From NCBI GenBank assembly GCA_902795605.1, contig CADBLU010000233.1:1-60230 (forward strand): DNA of 60,230 bases, written 5' to 3'. This document shows positions 42,602-52,002 of this stretch, piece after piece. Each line of letters starts with the position of its first letter. Within the stretch, counting starts at the first letter, position 1. The notes below the pieces were generated by a model that had not been told where the DNA came from, did not search any database, and saw only the letters and a list, made by a program, of their open reading frames with translations. The translations under genes and the position numbers were made by a program. Source of the stretch: an uncultured Prevotellaceae bacterium (lineage in GTDB: Bacteria; Bacteroidota; Bacteroidia; Bacteroidales; Bacteroidaceae).

Positions 42602-45403
42602 TTAACTGAGGATGAATTCGATGTCCTCTTCGGTGAGCACCTTCGAAGAGGTGGTGTCATTGCCGATGAGCCCGTCGAAAAGTTGGGCTTTTTTCTCTTG
42701 GAGAAGCCTGATTTTCTCTTCGATGGTGTCGCGCATGATGATAGAGTAGCTCATCACTTTCTGTGTCTGGCCGATGCGGTGGAGACGGTTGATGGCCTGC
42801 TCTTCGGCGGCTCTGTTCCACCAAGGCTCAAAGACGAACACGGTGTCGGCGACGGTAAGGTTGAGCCCTACCCCGCCGGTCTTCATCGTCATCAGCAACA
42901 CCTGACACTGGGCATCGTTCTGGAACCTCTCCACCACGCTGCGGCGGTCGTGGGTGGAACCTGTCATCGTGGCAAAATCGATGCCCAACTGCTCCAGCCG
43001 CTCTGAGACGAGTTCGATGCCGGCGATGAAATTGAAGAACACCACCACCTTGTGGCCGTTGTCCGTCGCCTCGGAGATGCTGTCCATCAACTGCTCGATC
43101 TTGGGCGAGCGCACCTGTCCGTCGCTCAGGCTCTCGGGCACGGATGCGATTCTTCTCAACTCACTGAGAGCCTGGAACATCACCATCTGACTCTTAGCGA
43201 TACCATTGGCCTTTATCTCTTTCCTGACGACGCTCTGATAATATCGGCGGCGCTCTTCATAGAACTTGAGCTGTTCGTTGGACATCTCACAATAGAGGGT
43301 CTGCTCCATGCGGTCGGGCAGTTCGGTGAGCACATCTTTCTTGACCCTTCTGAGCACAAAGGGGAAAATTTTCCGTCTGAGGACGTTCATCACTTCTTTG
43401 TCGCCCTGTTGCTGGATGGGATGGGTGTACTCACGGTTGAACTCCTCAAGTGAGCCGAACATGGCGGGATTGAGGAAGCGGAACAGGGAATAGAGTTCGG
43501 TGAGGTTGTTCTCTATGGGCGTACCGCTGAGGGCAAGGCGGTGCTCTGCCTGCAAAAGCATAACGGCCTGGGTGGTCTGCGACGAGACGTTCTTGATATT
43601 CTGACTCTCGTCGAGGATAACATAGTGGAATTTCTTCTTACAGAAAGTCTTGATGTCATTGCGCACAAGGGCGTAGGTGGTGAGCACCAGCTGGCTCTTC
43701 ATCGCCGTCTTGATGTCGCGTTGTGTGCCATAGTAGACGGAGAAGTTGAGCTGAGGGGCGAATTTTTCAAGTTCGTCCTGCCAGTTGAAAAGGAGCGTGC
43801 GTGGCATGACTATCAGCGAAGGCTTTTTCACCTTGGGATAGATGCGTGCCAGCATGGCAATGGTCTGCAGGGTCTTGCCGAGTCCCATATCATCGGCGAG
43901 GCAACCGCCTAACTGGTTCTCATAGAGGTAGTTGATCCATTTTACGCCCTCTTCCTGATATCCGCGCAGCACGGCCTTCACCTGCGGAAAGCGCATACGC
44001 TGCTCATGCAGGTGGTTGAAGCCGTCATAGACCGCCCTGTGATGCTCGAAAGCGGCCCCTTCCATGCGCTGCTGCATCAACTCTTCCACTTCGGGCAGGT
44101 CGAAGAAACTCACACGTAGTGTCCCGTCTTTTCGCGCGCCATGGCGGTAGAGCCTCTCGAGCCGGCGCATATATCCCTCGTCGACGATGGCTCTGTTGCC
44201 GTCGGATAGCATGATGTATTTGTCCTTCTTGTATTGGGCAAGGAAATCACGGAGAGAGAACTGTTCGTCGTCGATACTGACAGTGGCCGACCCCTCGAGG
44301 AAGTCGATGCCTGAGCTTACGCGCAGTCCTAATTTGGGTTGGGCGGGTCTCACCTTGTAACGCTGGAGACTCTCAGACCCCACGATGCGGTATTGGCGCA
44401 CCAGTTCGGGCAACGCGCCGACGAGGAATGGGGCTGCTACCTCCTCTGGCAAGATGAAAAGGTCTTCTTCCTGATAGACACTTTTCTTGTCTTGCGCCTT
44501 GGCATAACTGAGAATCTTTCGCTTCAGTTCGCCGATGTCTGCCAGATGGTCGCGATGGGCAATGCGATGTACGAGGATCTGGTGTTCTATGGTGAGACGC
44601 GCCACATAGACAAGGTCGAAACGCTGCAAGAAATCGTGGTCGTAGCCGTCAAGTCCCTGGACAAGTCGCATATAGAGTGCCATGTCTTCTCCCACCTTCT
44701 CAAAGATGAGGGTTGGCACGGTCTCCACCACCTGGTCGCTGTAGATGGTCTTGTAGTCGCCAAAGACAGGCAGGAAGTTGTTCACATACGAAAAGAGCAC
44801 AGAGAGGAAGGCCTCTGTCCACGACACCGGAAAACGGATGAGGAAATAGTTGAGAGAGGAAAAATTGTCGCCGATGGGTTTGATGGGGTATATCTTGTCC
44901 TCAAACAACACAAAATTGTCTGCAAGCAGACGGAAATGGTCAGAGACGATACCCTCGCCAGCCACGTCGGCACGGCTGACATACTCCCCCTTCTCTGCCG
45001 GAGAGATGCTCACACGGAGTTGCAGAGTGGTGTCGCACACCTGCAGAGGACGCATATGCTCGTCGACGATATTGGGGCACCTGATGAGCTCATAGAGCAC
45101 CCACCTGAATTCATGCAGGTAGACACGCTCTGCTTCCGCCCCCCAGACGATTTTGCCCCTGATTTCCTCACGGGCCTTGTCTATAGCCCTGAGGGTACTG
45201 AAAAGGGAGTCGGTGTACAACCGATAGTCTGTCTGTATCTCATTGCCTTTCTTGTCTACTACCTTCACAAAGGCAAGACCTCGCTCATCGAAGGAAATCA
45301 TAAAGGAAATATGGTCGATCCTGCGGAGTGATGAAGAGGTGGCTGCACTCCAATGGGTGTCTTTGTGAAAATGCTGCAAGAAAAACTGGCTGTTGAAATC
45401 CAT
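42602..45403 (-). CDS. SNF2-family DNA translocase/helicase
   Basis: 933 residues. Unknown N-terminal ~480 residues followed by a complete SNF2 ATPase: LRGYQEEGVKWI (Q-type motif), LADDMGLGKTLQT (Walker A), VMPRTLLFNW, VILDESQNIKN (DEAH-like box), ALSGTPIENNLTELYSL and, in the second lobe, MTMKTGGVGLNLTVADTV and HRIGQTQKV. Bacterial RapA/HepA relatives move along DNA and displace proteins such as stalled polymerase; some SNF2 proteins sit in defence systems. The N-terminus is not a SWIM zinc finger (no CxC..CxH). Operon with the unknown 610-residue partner. Confidence 0.92.
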   Translation of the reverse strand: MDFNSQFFLQHFHKDTHWSAATSSSLRRIDHISFMISFDERGLAFVKVVDKKGNEIQTDYRLYTDSLFSTLRAIDKAREEIRGKIVWGAEAERVYLHEFRWVLYELIRCPNIVDEHMRPLQVCDTTLQLRVSISPAEKGEYVSRADVAGEGIVSDHFRLLADNFVLFEDKIYPIKPIGDNFSSLNYFLIRFPVSWTEAFLSVLFSYVNNFLPVFGDYKTIYSDQVVETVPTLIFEKVGEDMALYMRLVQGLDGYDHDFLQRFDLVYVARLTIEHQILVHRIAHRDHLADIGELKRKILSYAKAQDKKSVYQEEDLFILPEEVAAPFLVGALPELVRQYRIVGSESLQRYKVRPAQPKLGLRVSSGIDFLEGSATVSIDDEQFSLRDFLAQYKKDKYIMLSDGNRAIVDEGYMRRLERLYRHGARKDGTLRVSFFDLPEVEELMQQRMEGAAFEHHRAVYDGFNHLHEQRMRFPQVKAVLRGYQEEGVKWINYLYENQLGGCLADDMGLGKTLQTIAMLARIYPKVKKPSLIVMPRTLLFNWQDELEKFAPQLNFSVYYGTQRDIKTAMKSQLVLTTYALVRNDIKTFCKKKFHYVILDESQNIKNVSSQTTQAVMLLQAEHRLALSGTPIENNLTELYSLFRFLNPAMFGSLEEFNREYTHPIQQQGDKEVMNVLRRKIFPFVLRRVKKDVLTELPDRMEQTLYCEMSNEQLKFYEERRRYYQSVVRKEIKANGIAKSQMVMFQALSELRRIASVPESLSDGQVRSPKIEQLMDSISEATDNGHKVVVFFNFIAGIELVSERLEQLGIDFATMTGSTHDRRSVVERFQNDAQCQVLLMTMKTGGVGLNLTVADTVFVFEPWWNRAAEEQAINRLHRIGQTQKVMSYSIIMRDTIEEKIRLLQEKKAQLFDGLIGNDTTSSKVLTEEDIEFILS

Positions 45404-45453
45404 CTGTCGGCTGCTTTATATTAATAAGGTGAATTTGTTATGGCTTAGAGTTG

Positions 45454-45461
45454 CAAATTTA
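45454..45461 (-). promoter_or_regulatory. -7 box for the SNF2 operon
   Basis: Minus-strand TAAATTTG, about 50 nt before the ATG at 45403. Confidence 0.5.
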
Positions 45462-45566
45462 CGAAAAAAGTTCTTTGGGCAGTCTTTCTTTAACAAAAAA
45501 TGACACGATTTTTGGGGGAAAATGAAAATCATCCACTTTATCGGCTTGTATTATCAAAAAAAAGAC

Positions 45567-45574
45567 TAATTTTG
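45567..45574 (+). promoter_or_regulatory. -7 box for the thiamine operon
   Basis: TAATTTTG, with CTTG 18 nt upstream as a possible -33 box. It would start transcription about 20 nt before the riboswitch. Confidence 0.55.
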
Positions 45575-45597
45575 CATCCGATTTGCAAAAGGCAAAT

Positions 45598-45686
45598 TAA
45601 GGGGTGCCCGACAGTTCGGGCTGAGATTAGACCCTCATACCTGATCCGGGTTATGCCGGCGTAGGAATTTTCTCTTTACCCCCTTA
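45598..45686 (+). ncRNA. TPP riboswitch (THI element)
   Basis: Contains the conserved core: ggggtgcc, ggctgagattagaccc, acctgatccgggttatgcc and ggcgtaggaa. The closing helix P1 can form between taagggg (45598-45604) and cccctta (45680-45686). It binds thiamine pyrophosphate and would shut off the thiamine-uptake genes behind it. A small GC hairpin, gcggg-cgaaa-cccgc (45697-45711), follows 22 nt before the start codon. There is no T tract, so control is more likely at translation than by termination, though this is inference. Confidence 0.96.
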
Positions 45687-45732
45687 TTGTATCATGGCGG
45701 GCGAAACCCGCAAAAACAGATAATAATAAGGT

Positions 45733-48114
45733 ATGATGAACAAAAGTTTACTCGCAGTGGTCGGATGTCTCATCATGACAACGGCCAGTGCACAGAATGC
45801 AGACTCACTGCGTCTGGAACAGTTGAATGAAGTGGTGGTGAAAGGTGTCAGAGCCAAAAACGACGCACCTTACGCCATGACCAACATCCGGAAGCCTGAG
45901 TTGCAGGAATTCGCTAAATCGGGACAGGAACTGCCCTTCCTCTTCTCGCAAACCCCTGGGGTGATGGCATGGAGCGAGAACGGCATGGGCACGGGCACTA
46001 CCTATATGCGTATAAGAGGTGCCGCCGACTCCCGCATCAACGTGACCATCGACGGTGTCCCTCTCAACTCGCCTGAGGACCAATGCGTCTTCTGGGCCAA
46101 CATGAACAGCTATGCCTCACTGGCCGGCAGCGTGCAGATACAAAGAGGTGTGGGTTCGTCGACTAATGGCGACGGTGCCTTCGGCGGCACTGTCTCAATC
46201 TTGACAAAGGCGCCCGCGACAGACCCGGGTGCCGAACTGAGTGCCAGTTACGGATCTTACAACACCTTCAATGTGGGTGGGTCCTTCACGACGGGCATGT
46301 TGTGGAATCACTTCGTCATCGACGGTGCCTACCACGAGACCAACACCGACGGCTATATCCACGGCACTGCCGGGCGCTCGGGCAGCTATACGGGCAACAT
46401 CAGGTATATCAGCGACCGGTTGACCATCGCCTATAAGAACATCGGCAATTTTGAGAAGACTGGCCAGGCTTGGAACGGTGTGACGGCCGGCGACAACGAC
46501 CTCTCTCTCATGGATGGCACCTATGGAGAGGACACTGGTATCCGCACCTACAAAGACCTCTATAAGGCAGGTCTCGGGCGCTATAACACCCTCTACGAGA
46601 CGTTGGTCTATGACGCTCATGGCAACTTCGCACAAGACTCTCATGGCGATTACATCACGCAGCGCTATATGATGGCCGACGGGACGCCATGGCGAAAGGC
46701 CACCGACAACTTCTGGCAGAGCCACAACATCCTCTCTCTCTCATGGAACGTGAGCGACCGTCTGAGCACCTCGGCATCGCTTCACTATACACATGGCTAT
46801 GGCTACTACAACGAATTCAGGTACAACAACAAACTGAGCAAGTTTGGCTTGTCTCACTTCACCACAAGCGACGGGAATACCGTGAAGCGCACCGACTTCG
46901 TCCGCAAGAAAGGACTGGAGCAAGACACCTACGGCCTTGTGTGGAACGCCAACTATAACACCGAAAGCTGGGACATCGTGGGAGGTCTCTCCTTGCAGCG
47001 CTTCAGCGGCAATCACTTCGGCTATCTCACCTATGTGGCTCTGCCCGAACTGAGCAGACAGCTGCTGAAAAACGGCAAATATCAATATTATGACTCTGAT
47101 GCGGAGAAAGACGACTACAGCGGCTTTGTCAAGGCGGCCTACAAACTCACATCCAGCCTGAGCGTCTCCGGCGACGTGCAAATGAGGCACGTCGACTATT
47201 CAACTGATGGCATCAACGACAAGTTCTATGTTGATGACGACGGCATCTACTCCAACCAGCGTCTGGACATCGACAAGACTTATAACTTCGTCAATGTGAA
47301 AGGCGGACTGACCTACAACACCGACAGCCATCATGCCTATTTCTCTGTGGCTACCAGCAACAGGGAACCTGAACGCAACAACTTCACCGACAACGGCTCA
47401 TATCCTGCTCCAAATGCTGAAAAAGTGATGGACTTTGAAGCCGGATACAGCTACAAGGGCACTAACTGGAATGCCGGTCTGTCACTCTACTACATGGACT
47501 ACACCGACCAGTTTGTACAGACGGGCCAGTTGAGTGACATCGGCGAGGCGCTCACTACCAACATCAAGGATTCCTACCGGGCAGGCATAGAGCTTACGGC
47601 CGCATGGAATCCCTTACGCTGGCTCACCCTTGAGGGAAATGCTGCTGTCAGCCAAAACAAAATCAAGGACTTTGACGAGGTGGTGGAAGACTGGGACCAA
47701 GGGAGCCGCACCATTCATTATGACAACTCTACCCTCGCCTTCTCACCCAGCACGATACTCAACGGATTTGTGAAACTGCACCACAAGGGATGGCAAGCCG
47801 TCTGGCACACCAACTTCGTGAGCCGGCAGTATCTTGACAACACGGAGAACAAAGACCGCTCACTGCCCTGCTACAGCACCTCCAATCTTCACCTGAGCCA
47901 CACATCGAAAGTGAGCAAGGCACTCGGATTGAAGGAGATCACCGTGGGTATGCACCTGAGCAACCTCTTCGCACGCCGCTACGCCAGCAGCGGATGGGTC
48001 TACTCGGCCATCTGCGATAGCTACGGGCACCCCAACGACAACCGTTATTACCAGATAGGATTCATTCCGATGGCAGGATTCACCGCTATGGGACAAATAT
48101 CCCTCAAATTCTGA
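45733..48114 (+). CDS. TonB-dependent outer-membrane receptor for thiamine (OMPthi type)
   Basis: 793 residues. Signal peptide (MNKSLLAVVGCLIMTTASAQ; ATG at 45733 or the next one), a short TonB box region (NEVVVKGVRA), a plug domain (PFLFSQTPGV, MRIRGAADSRINVTIDGVPLN, VQIQRGVGSS) and a 22-strand barrel ending in IPMAGFTAMGQISLKF with the terminal Phe. Placed directly behind a TPP riboswitch and followed 5 nt later by a PnuT-like permease, which matches the thiamine uptake operon of Bacteroides. The substrate is thiamine or its phosphates. The third gene of that operon (thiamine pyrophosphokinase, tnr3) is not present downstream here. Confidence 0.93.
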   Translation: MMNKSLLAVVGCLIMTTASAQNADSLRLEQLNEVVVKGVRAKNDAPYAMTNIRKPELQEFAKSGQELPFLFSQTPGVMAWSENGMGTGTTYMRIRGAADSRINVTIDGVPLNSPEDQCVFWANMNSYASLAGSVQIQRGVGSSTNGDGAFGGTVSILTKAPATDPGAELSASYGSYNTFNVGGSFTTGMLWNHFVIDGAYHETNTDGYIHGTAGRSGSYTGNIRYISDRLTIAYKNIGNFEKTGQAWNGVTAGDNDLSLMDGTYGEDTGIRTYKDLYKAGLGRYNTLYETLVYDAHGNFAQDSHGDYITQRYMMADGTPWRKATDNFWQSHNILSLSWNVSDRLSTSASLHYTHGYGYYNEFRYNNKLSKFGLSHFTTSDGNTVKRTDFVRKKGLEQDTYGLVWNANYNTESWDIVGGLSLQRFSGNHFGYLTYVALPELSRQLLKNGKYQYYDSDAEKDDYSGFVKAAYKLTSSLSVSGDVQMRHVDYSTDGINDKFYVDDDGIYSNQRLDIDKTYNFVNVKGGLTYNTDSHHAYFSVATSNREPERNNFTDNGSYPAPNAEKVMDFEAGYSYKGTNWNAGLSLYYMDYTDQFVQTGQLSDIGEALTTNIKDSYRAGIELTAAWNPLRWLTLEGNAAVSQNKIKDFDEVVEDWDQGSRTIHYDNSTLAFSPSTILNGFVKLHHKGWQAVWHTNFVSRQYLDNTENKDRSLPCYSTSNLHLSHTSKVSKALGLKEITVGMHLSNLFARRYASSGWVYSAICDSYGHPNDNRYYQIGFIPMAGFTAMGQISLKF

Positions 48115-48119
48115 TCCCC

Positions 48120-48728
48120 ATGGCGGAATTCTTGCAAGAGCACTGGCTCGATATCACCACCACCCTGCTGGGACTGGTCTATATCCTGTTGGAATACAAG
48201 GCCAGTATCTGGCTATGGCTCGTCGGCTTCGTCATGCAGGCGCTTGATATCGTGCTCTACTATAATAAAGGACTCTATGCCGACTGCGGCATGGAGTTCT
48301 ACTATATTGCCATGACCATCTACGGATTCGTCATGTGGAAATACTTCAAAGGCAAGAGCGGCGAGCAGAAAGAACGGCCCGTTACCCATTTCGAAAGACG
48401 GTTCATCGCTCCCTGGACTGTCGCCACACTTATCCTATGGGGAACCATGGCATGGTTGCTCATCACCTATACCGACTCAAACGTGCCATTGGCCGACAGC
48501 TTCACCACGGCGCTGAGCTTTGTGGGCATCTGGGCTTTGGCGAGGAAATATCTCGAACAGTGGCTCATCTGGATTGCTGTGGATGTGGTGACTTGCGTCC
48601 TCTATATCTATAAGGACATTCCATTCAAAGCCTCTCTTTATGCCCTCTATGTGATCATTGCCATCTTTGGATATATAAGATGGAAAAAATTGATGCTAAA
48701 TGGGCAAAAAAGGACTTTTGCCGAGTAA
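48120..48728 (+). CDS. pnuT: PnuT-like thiamine permease (PnuC family)
   Basis: 202 residues with about seven membrane helices, e.g. TTLLGLVYILLEYKASIWLW, IAPWTVATLILWGTMAWLL and ALYVIIAIFGYIRWKKL. The PnuC-family features are the WL(V)GF...(A/L)DIVLYY and the W..DV.TCVLYIYK region. PnuC relatives bring in nicotinamide riboside by facilitated diffusion; those behind TPP riboswitches carry thiamine, as here. Starts 5 nt after the receptor stop, so co-transcribed and co-regulated by the riboswitch. Ends 90 nt before the promoter of the candidate small RNA; no clear terminator between. Confidence 0.9.
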   Translation: MAEFLQEHWLDITTTLLGLVYILLEYKASIWLWLVGFVMQALDIVLYYNKGLYADCGMEFYYIAMTIYGFVMWKYFKGKSGEQKERPVTHFERRFIAPWTVATLILWGTMAWLLITYTDSNVPLADSFTTALSFVGIWALARKYLEQWLIWIAVDVVTCVLYIYKDIPFKASLYALYVIIAIFGYIRWKKLMLNGQKRTFAE

Positions 48729-48794
48729 AAAGTGGCTTCAATACACCCAAAAATGTTAATTTTTGTCGATTTTGGAGACAAAGTGATAGATTTT

Positions 48795-48826
48795 TTTGCT
48801 TTTTTGCCTCTAAATATCTATCTTTG
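48795..48826 (+). promoter_or_regulatory. Consensus promoter for the non-coding transcript
   Basis: TTTG at 48795-48798, 20-nt spacer, TATCTTTG at 48819-48826: one of the best matches in the window. No protein gene follows on this strand. A second, poorer box (TATCTTTG, 48946-48953) could give a shorter RNA. Confidence 0.75.
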
Positions 48827-48832
48827 CAACAC

Positions 48833-49017
48833 AATTAAGGAAGCACAATGCTTTCCACACCAAAAAAAGAACCAATAAAGCAAAGACAATAATAATTTTC
48901 GCTAAAATCTCACCTTTGTGAGAACAATCTGCTCGTGAGAGTCGATATCTTTGAGTTAATTTATTTTAGTAAGTTATTCCATGCATCAGGTCGTGAGACC
49001 AGGTGCATGATTTTTTT
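48833..49017 (+). ncRNA. Candidate structured small RNA (~185 nt), function unknown
   Basis: Runs from a consensus promoter to a strong terminator with no start codon followed by a useful open frame. It contains several short perfect hairpins: ggaagc...gctttcc near 48840 and tctcac-cttt-gtgaga near 48910, before the terminator stem. The length and the position in a gap next to dnaA would suit 6S RNA or another regulatory RNA, but I cannot identify the family from sequence alone. Confidence 0.6.
48980..49017 (+). terminator. Intrinsic terminator of the non-coding transcript
   Basis: catgcatc (48980-48987) pairs with ggtgcatg (49002-49009, one G-U), inner stem ggtc/gacc, GTGA tetraloop, then seven T (49011-49017). 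Confidence 0.88.
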
Positions 49018-49239
49018 GTATGATGAAGACGACCAAAAATATGGATAACTTCTGACATTCTATTGGCAAAACGCGCGAAAGAATCCTTAGGCTTGACGCA
49101 GAACGCTACCAGAAAGGCGATTTGCCATTGTCCAATCTACTCAGTAAATACTGTTCGTATATAGTTGCGAGCAATAAAGATTGAAAAAAGGAGAATGTAT
49201 CACTACATCCTCCTTCTTGAAGCAATAATGCAAAGTAAG

Positions 49240-50652
49240 TTATTTTTTTAGTTTGAATGAATTCTCGATTTTTGTGATGTCTTCGCAGAAAGACTTGTCC
49301 ACCTTCATGCGTTCCTCCACCTTTTCGCAACTGTGCAGCACGGTGGAGTGGTCGCGCCCGGCGATAAGCTTTCCGATCCTTGAAGCAGCCATCTTGGTGT
49401 GTTTTTGGGCGAGAAACATCGAGACTTGCCTGGCGACCACGAGATTGCGCTTTCTGCTCTTGCCACTCACTTCCTCAGGCGACACCTGATAGTGCCTGCA
49501 GACGGTTTCCACGATTTCATCGATGGTGAGCGGATGATTGTCCACTTTGACCGAGCGCTTGAGCACACTGACGGCAAGACTCATGTCGATAGGCCGATTA
49601 TAAACTACGGAATAGGCTAAAAGAGAATTGACGACACCTTCGAGGTCACGCACACTGCTGCACGCATTCTCTGCCACATATTCTACCACATCTTCGGGAA
49701 TGTCAAAACCGTCGTGGGCAATCTTGGCATTGAGGATATCGATGCACAATTGCTTATCGGGGCGCTCCAACTCTGCTATCAGTCCACAACTGAACCGGGT
49801 GAGCAGACGGTCGTTCATCCCCTGAAGGTCCACGGGAGGACGGTCGCAGGCAAGGATGATACGCTTGCCGTTGCGGAAAAGATGGTCGAAGATATGGAAG
49901 AAAGTGTCTTGGGTCTTGGTGGCCGTCATCCACTCCTGAATATCATCTACGAGAAGCACGTCGATGGTCTGGTAGAAACTGATGAAGTCGTTGACGGTGT
50001 TGTATCTCACGGCATTGGTGTATTGCACCTGGAACAGCCGCGCACTCACATAGAGCACCCGCTTCTGCGGATAGAGGCTCTTCACCTTGACGCCGATGGC
50101 GTTGATCAGATGGGTTTTCCCACACCCTGACGGACCATAGATGAACATCGGGTTGAACTGAGTGGTGGAGGGATGCTCTGCGATGGAGAGACCCACAGCC
50201 CTGGGCAACTTGTTGCTGATACCCTCAACGAAGTTGTCGAACGTCTGGTGGGGATTGAGTTGAGAATCTATCTCCTGAGGCTGAGCGGCGTCAAGCACGG
50301 TATACGACTGGTTGGCACGTGTGCGTGGCAACGGCTTCTCTATCTTGTCTTCGGTGTTGTCAGACTCCATCACCACCGTGCCATCGTTGGTCTTATCAGT
50401 GACGACACGATAGGTCAGTCGGACGCTGCTGCCAAAGAAACGCTTCAACACCTTACTTATTAAGTCCACAAAGTTCTCCTCCAGGTACTCATACACGAAT
50501 GGGCTGGGCACCTGCACCAATATTGTCATCGTAGCCGGTGTGTACGACTCGAAGACAATTGGCTCGAACCATGTTTTATATTGCTGCTCTGAGACGTTGC
50601 TCTTGATGACTTGCAGGCAGTTTTCCCACAACAGCGTTGGACTTTGTTTCAT
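49240..50652 (-). CDS. dnaA: Chromosomal replication initiator DnaA
   Basis: 470 residues from the ATG at 50652 (MKQSPTLLWENCLQVIKSNV); an in-frame upstream Met at 50745 adds 31 unlikely residues. Domain I is at the N-terminus and the linker is ~90-140. The AAA+ domain has FIYGPSGCGKTHLINAIG (Walker A), VLLVDDIQEW (Walker B) and LLTRFSCGL (box VII). Domain IV ends with the DnaA signature IGKLIAGRDHSTVLHSC. It opens the origin in the ATP-bound form. No cluster of TTATCCACA-type boxes was seen beside it, so the origin is probably elsewhere, as is common in this phylum. Likely promoter: imperfect box GATATTTG (50709-50716, minus). Confidence 0.98.
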   Translation of the reverse strand: MKQSPTLLWENCLQVIKSNVSEQQYKTWFEPIVFESYTPATMTILVQVPSPFVYEYLEENFVDLISKVLKRFFGSSVRLTYRVVTDKTNDGTVVMESDNTEDKIEKPLPRTRANQSYTVLDAAQPQEIDSQLNPHQTFDNFVEGISNKLPRAVGLSIAEHPSTTQFNPMFIYGPSGCGKTHLINAIGVKVKSLYPQKRVLYVSARLFQVQYTNAVRYNTVNDFISFYQTIDVLLVDDIQEWMTATKTQDTFFHIFDHLFRNGKRIILACDRPPVDLQGMNDRLLTRFSCGLIAELERPDKQLCIDILNAKIAHDGFDIPEDVVEYVAENACSSVRDLEGVVNSLLAYSVVYNRPIDMSLAVSVLKRSVKVDNHPLTIDEIVETVCRHYQVSPEEVSGKSRKRNLVVARQVSMFLAQKHTKMAASRIGKLIAGRDHSTVLHSCEKVEERMKVDKSFCEDITKIENSFKLKK

Positions 50653-51071
50653 TTGATAATCTCGAAAAGTGTTTAAGGCGTTTTGATCCTCAATTCTGAA
50701 ATCGTATGCAAATATCGCTATTTTTTTCGGGAAAAAAAAATCCACGTTTTATTCACTGATGAACAAACTGCCGTAAATCACTATGAAAAGGATAGTTATG
50801 CGATTCAGTGAAAGGATTAAAAAATCTTTACATTTGCAATTTCCCAAGTGGCTGATTCTACGAAACTTAATGTGCTTGTATAAATTTTATTAACAATCCG
50901 CGCTGAAGAAAAAGAAATCATCGGAAATAACTATTGCAGAGACATTTCCGATGATTTCATAAAGTAAAGTTTTAAGTGTAAATTATTTAGAATAATTCTA
51001 TTTTAAGCTATTTCAAGGAGTTTTTTAACCTCTAAAAGACAAGTGGGATTTTTTTGTTATAATCCTCGTGA
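50653..51071 (-). other. Intergenic region between dnaA and mlaD-like gene
   Basis: About 420 nt without a gene. It holds the imperfect dnaA promoter box, the terminator of the MlaD/amidase operon (50906-50958) and an AT-rich 3' stretch of ~110 nt. No DnaA-box cluster, no tRNA. Confidence 0.6.
50906..50958 (-). terminator. Terminator of the amidase-mlaD operon
   Basis: Perfect 15-bp stem, gaaatcatcggaaat (50914-50928) with atttccgatgatttc (50944-50958), 15-nt loop. On the minus strand the stem is followed by TTTTTCTT. It lies ~115 nt after the stop of the mlaD-like gene. Confidence 0.8.
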
Positions 51072-51995
51072 TTATTTGTCCTTTTTACCAAAAATGGAGA
51101 AGTGGACATAGCGCTTGGGGTGCTCTTTGACATTGATGAGCAGAGAGTCGGCATGAGCCAGGGTGGAAGTGAGATTGTCATACATCGACTTGTCGTTGAG
51201 CAGCATACCCAACGAACTGTCGGTCTCATTGAGCGACTCGGTGAATGTTTTGAGGTTGGCGAGTGTCTGGGTGAGTTCGGTCAACGTCTGTTCAATGTCG
51301 AGTTTGGCAAGATTGTCAGTCATCACAGTAGCATTTGACATGGCCGTACCCGCCTGAGCAAGCACACCGTCGGCCTTCCCCATCAGCCCCGGCACTTCCT
51401 TGTTGAGGCTGGCCATGAGGGTATTCATCTGCTGCGTGGTGCGGGTGAGGTCGTGCGACACTTGCTCAGCATGATGAAGGGTATTGGGCAATGCAGGGTC
51501 GGCAAGGATGTAGTTGACGCTGCTCAGGATGGAGTCCACCTTCGGAAGCATATTCTCTACCAGTGGGATCATCTCCTTCAATTTTCCCATAGCTCCGGCA
51601 TTCAGTCTACCGTCGATGGTACTTTCTGGCGCCAGCACACCGTCACCCTCATTGCCGAGGAGCAGGTCAATCCGCACATTTCCCAGCAAGTCGCTTGAGA
51701 TTTCAGCGGTAGATCCCACCGGCACCTTAAGGTTTTTGTTGATGCCCACCTCGGCCGTGATCTCGCCTACTTTGTCGTAATCGAAACTGATTGACCTGAC
51801 AGTGCCCACCTGGTATCCATCAGCCATAATCGGACTGGAGCCTGAAAGACCGCTGATGTTGTTGAACTTTATATAATAGGTGTTGTCGGACGAAAACAGG
51901 GTGACACCTTTAAGGAAATTCAGTCCGAAAAACAATACCACGATGCCTAAGATGGCAACGAGCGCTATTTTTATCTCTTTTGTAAAGCCTTTCAT
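51072..51995 (-). CDS. MlaD/MCE-family lipid-transport protein
   Basis: 307 residues. One N-terminal membrane helix (IALVAILGIVVLFFGLNFL), then an MCE domain (YYIKFNNISGLSGSSPIMADGYQVGTVRSI and GSTAEISSDLLGNVRIDL) and a long alpha-helical C-terminal part (~140-290) that would form a periplasmic needle or bundle. MCE proteins assemble in rings and move phospholipids between membranes. It begins 7 nt after the amidase gene stop; this gene pair recurs in Bacteroidales. Final residues HFSIFGKKDK. Confidence 0.92.
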   Translation of the reverse strand: MKGFTKEIKIALVAILGIVVLFFGLNFLKGVTLFSSDNTYYIKFNNISGLSGSSPIMADGYQVGTVRSISFDYDKVGEITAEVGINKNLKVPVGSTAEISSDLLGNVRIDLLLGNEGDGVLAPESTIDGRLNAGAMGKLKEMIPLVENMLPKVDSILSSVNYILADPALPNTLHHAEQVSHDLTRTTQQMNTLMASLNKEVPGLMGKADGVLAQAGTAMSNATVMTDNLAKLDIEQTLTELTQTLANLKTFTESLNETDSSLGMLLNDKSMYDNLTSTLAHADSLLINVKEHPKRYVHFSIFGKKDK

Positions 51996-52002
51996 GCAAA
52001 AC

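Noticed and set aside
50653-51071. Replication origin next to dnaA
   Set aside because: I looked for TTATCCACA-type boxes and AT-rich 13-mers here and after dnaA and saw no cluster; Bacteroidales origins are often elsewhere.
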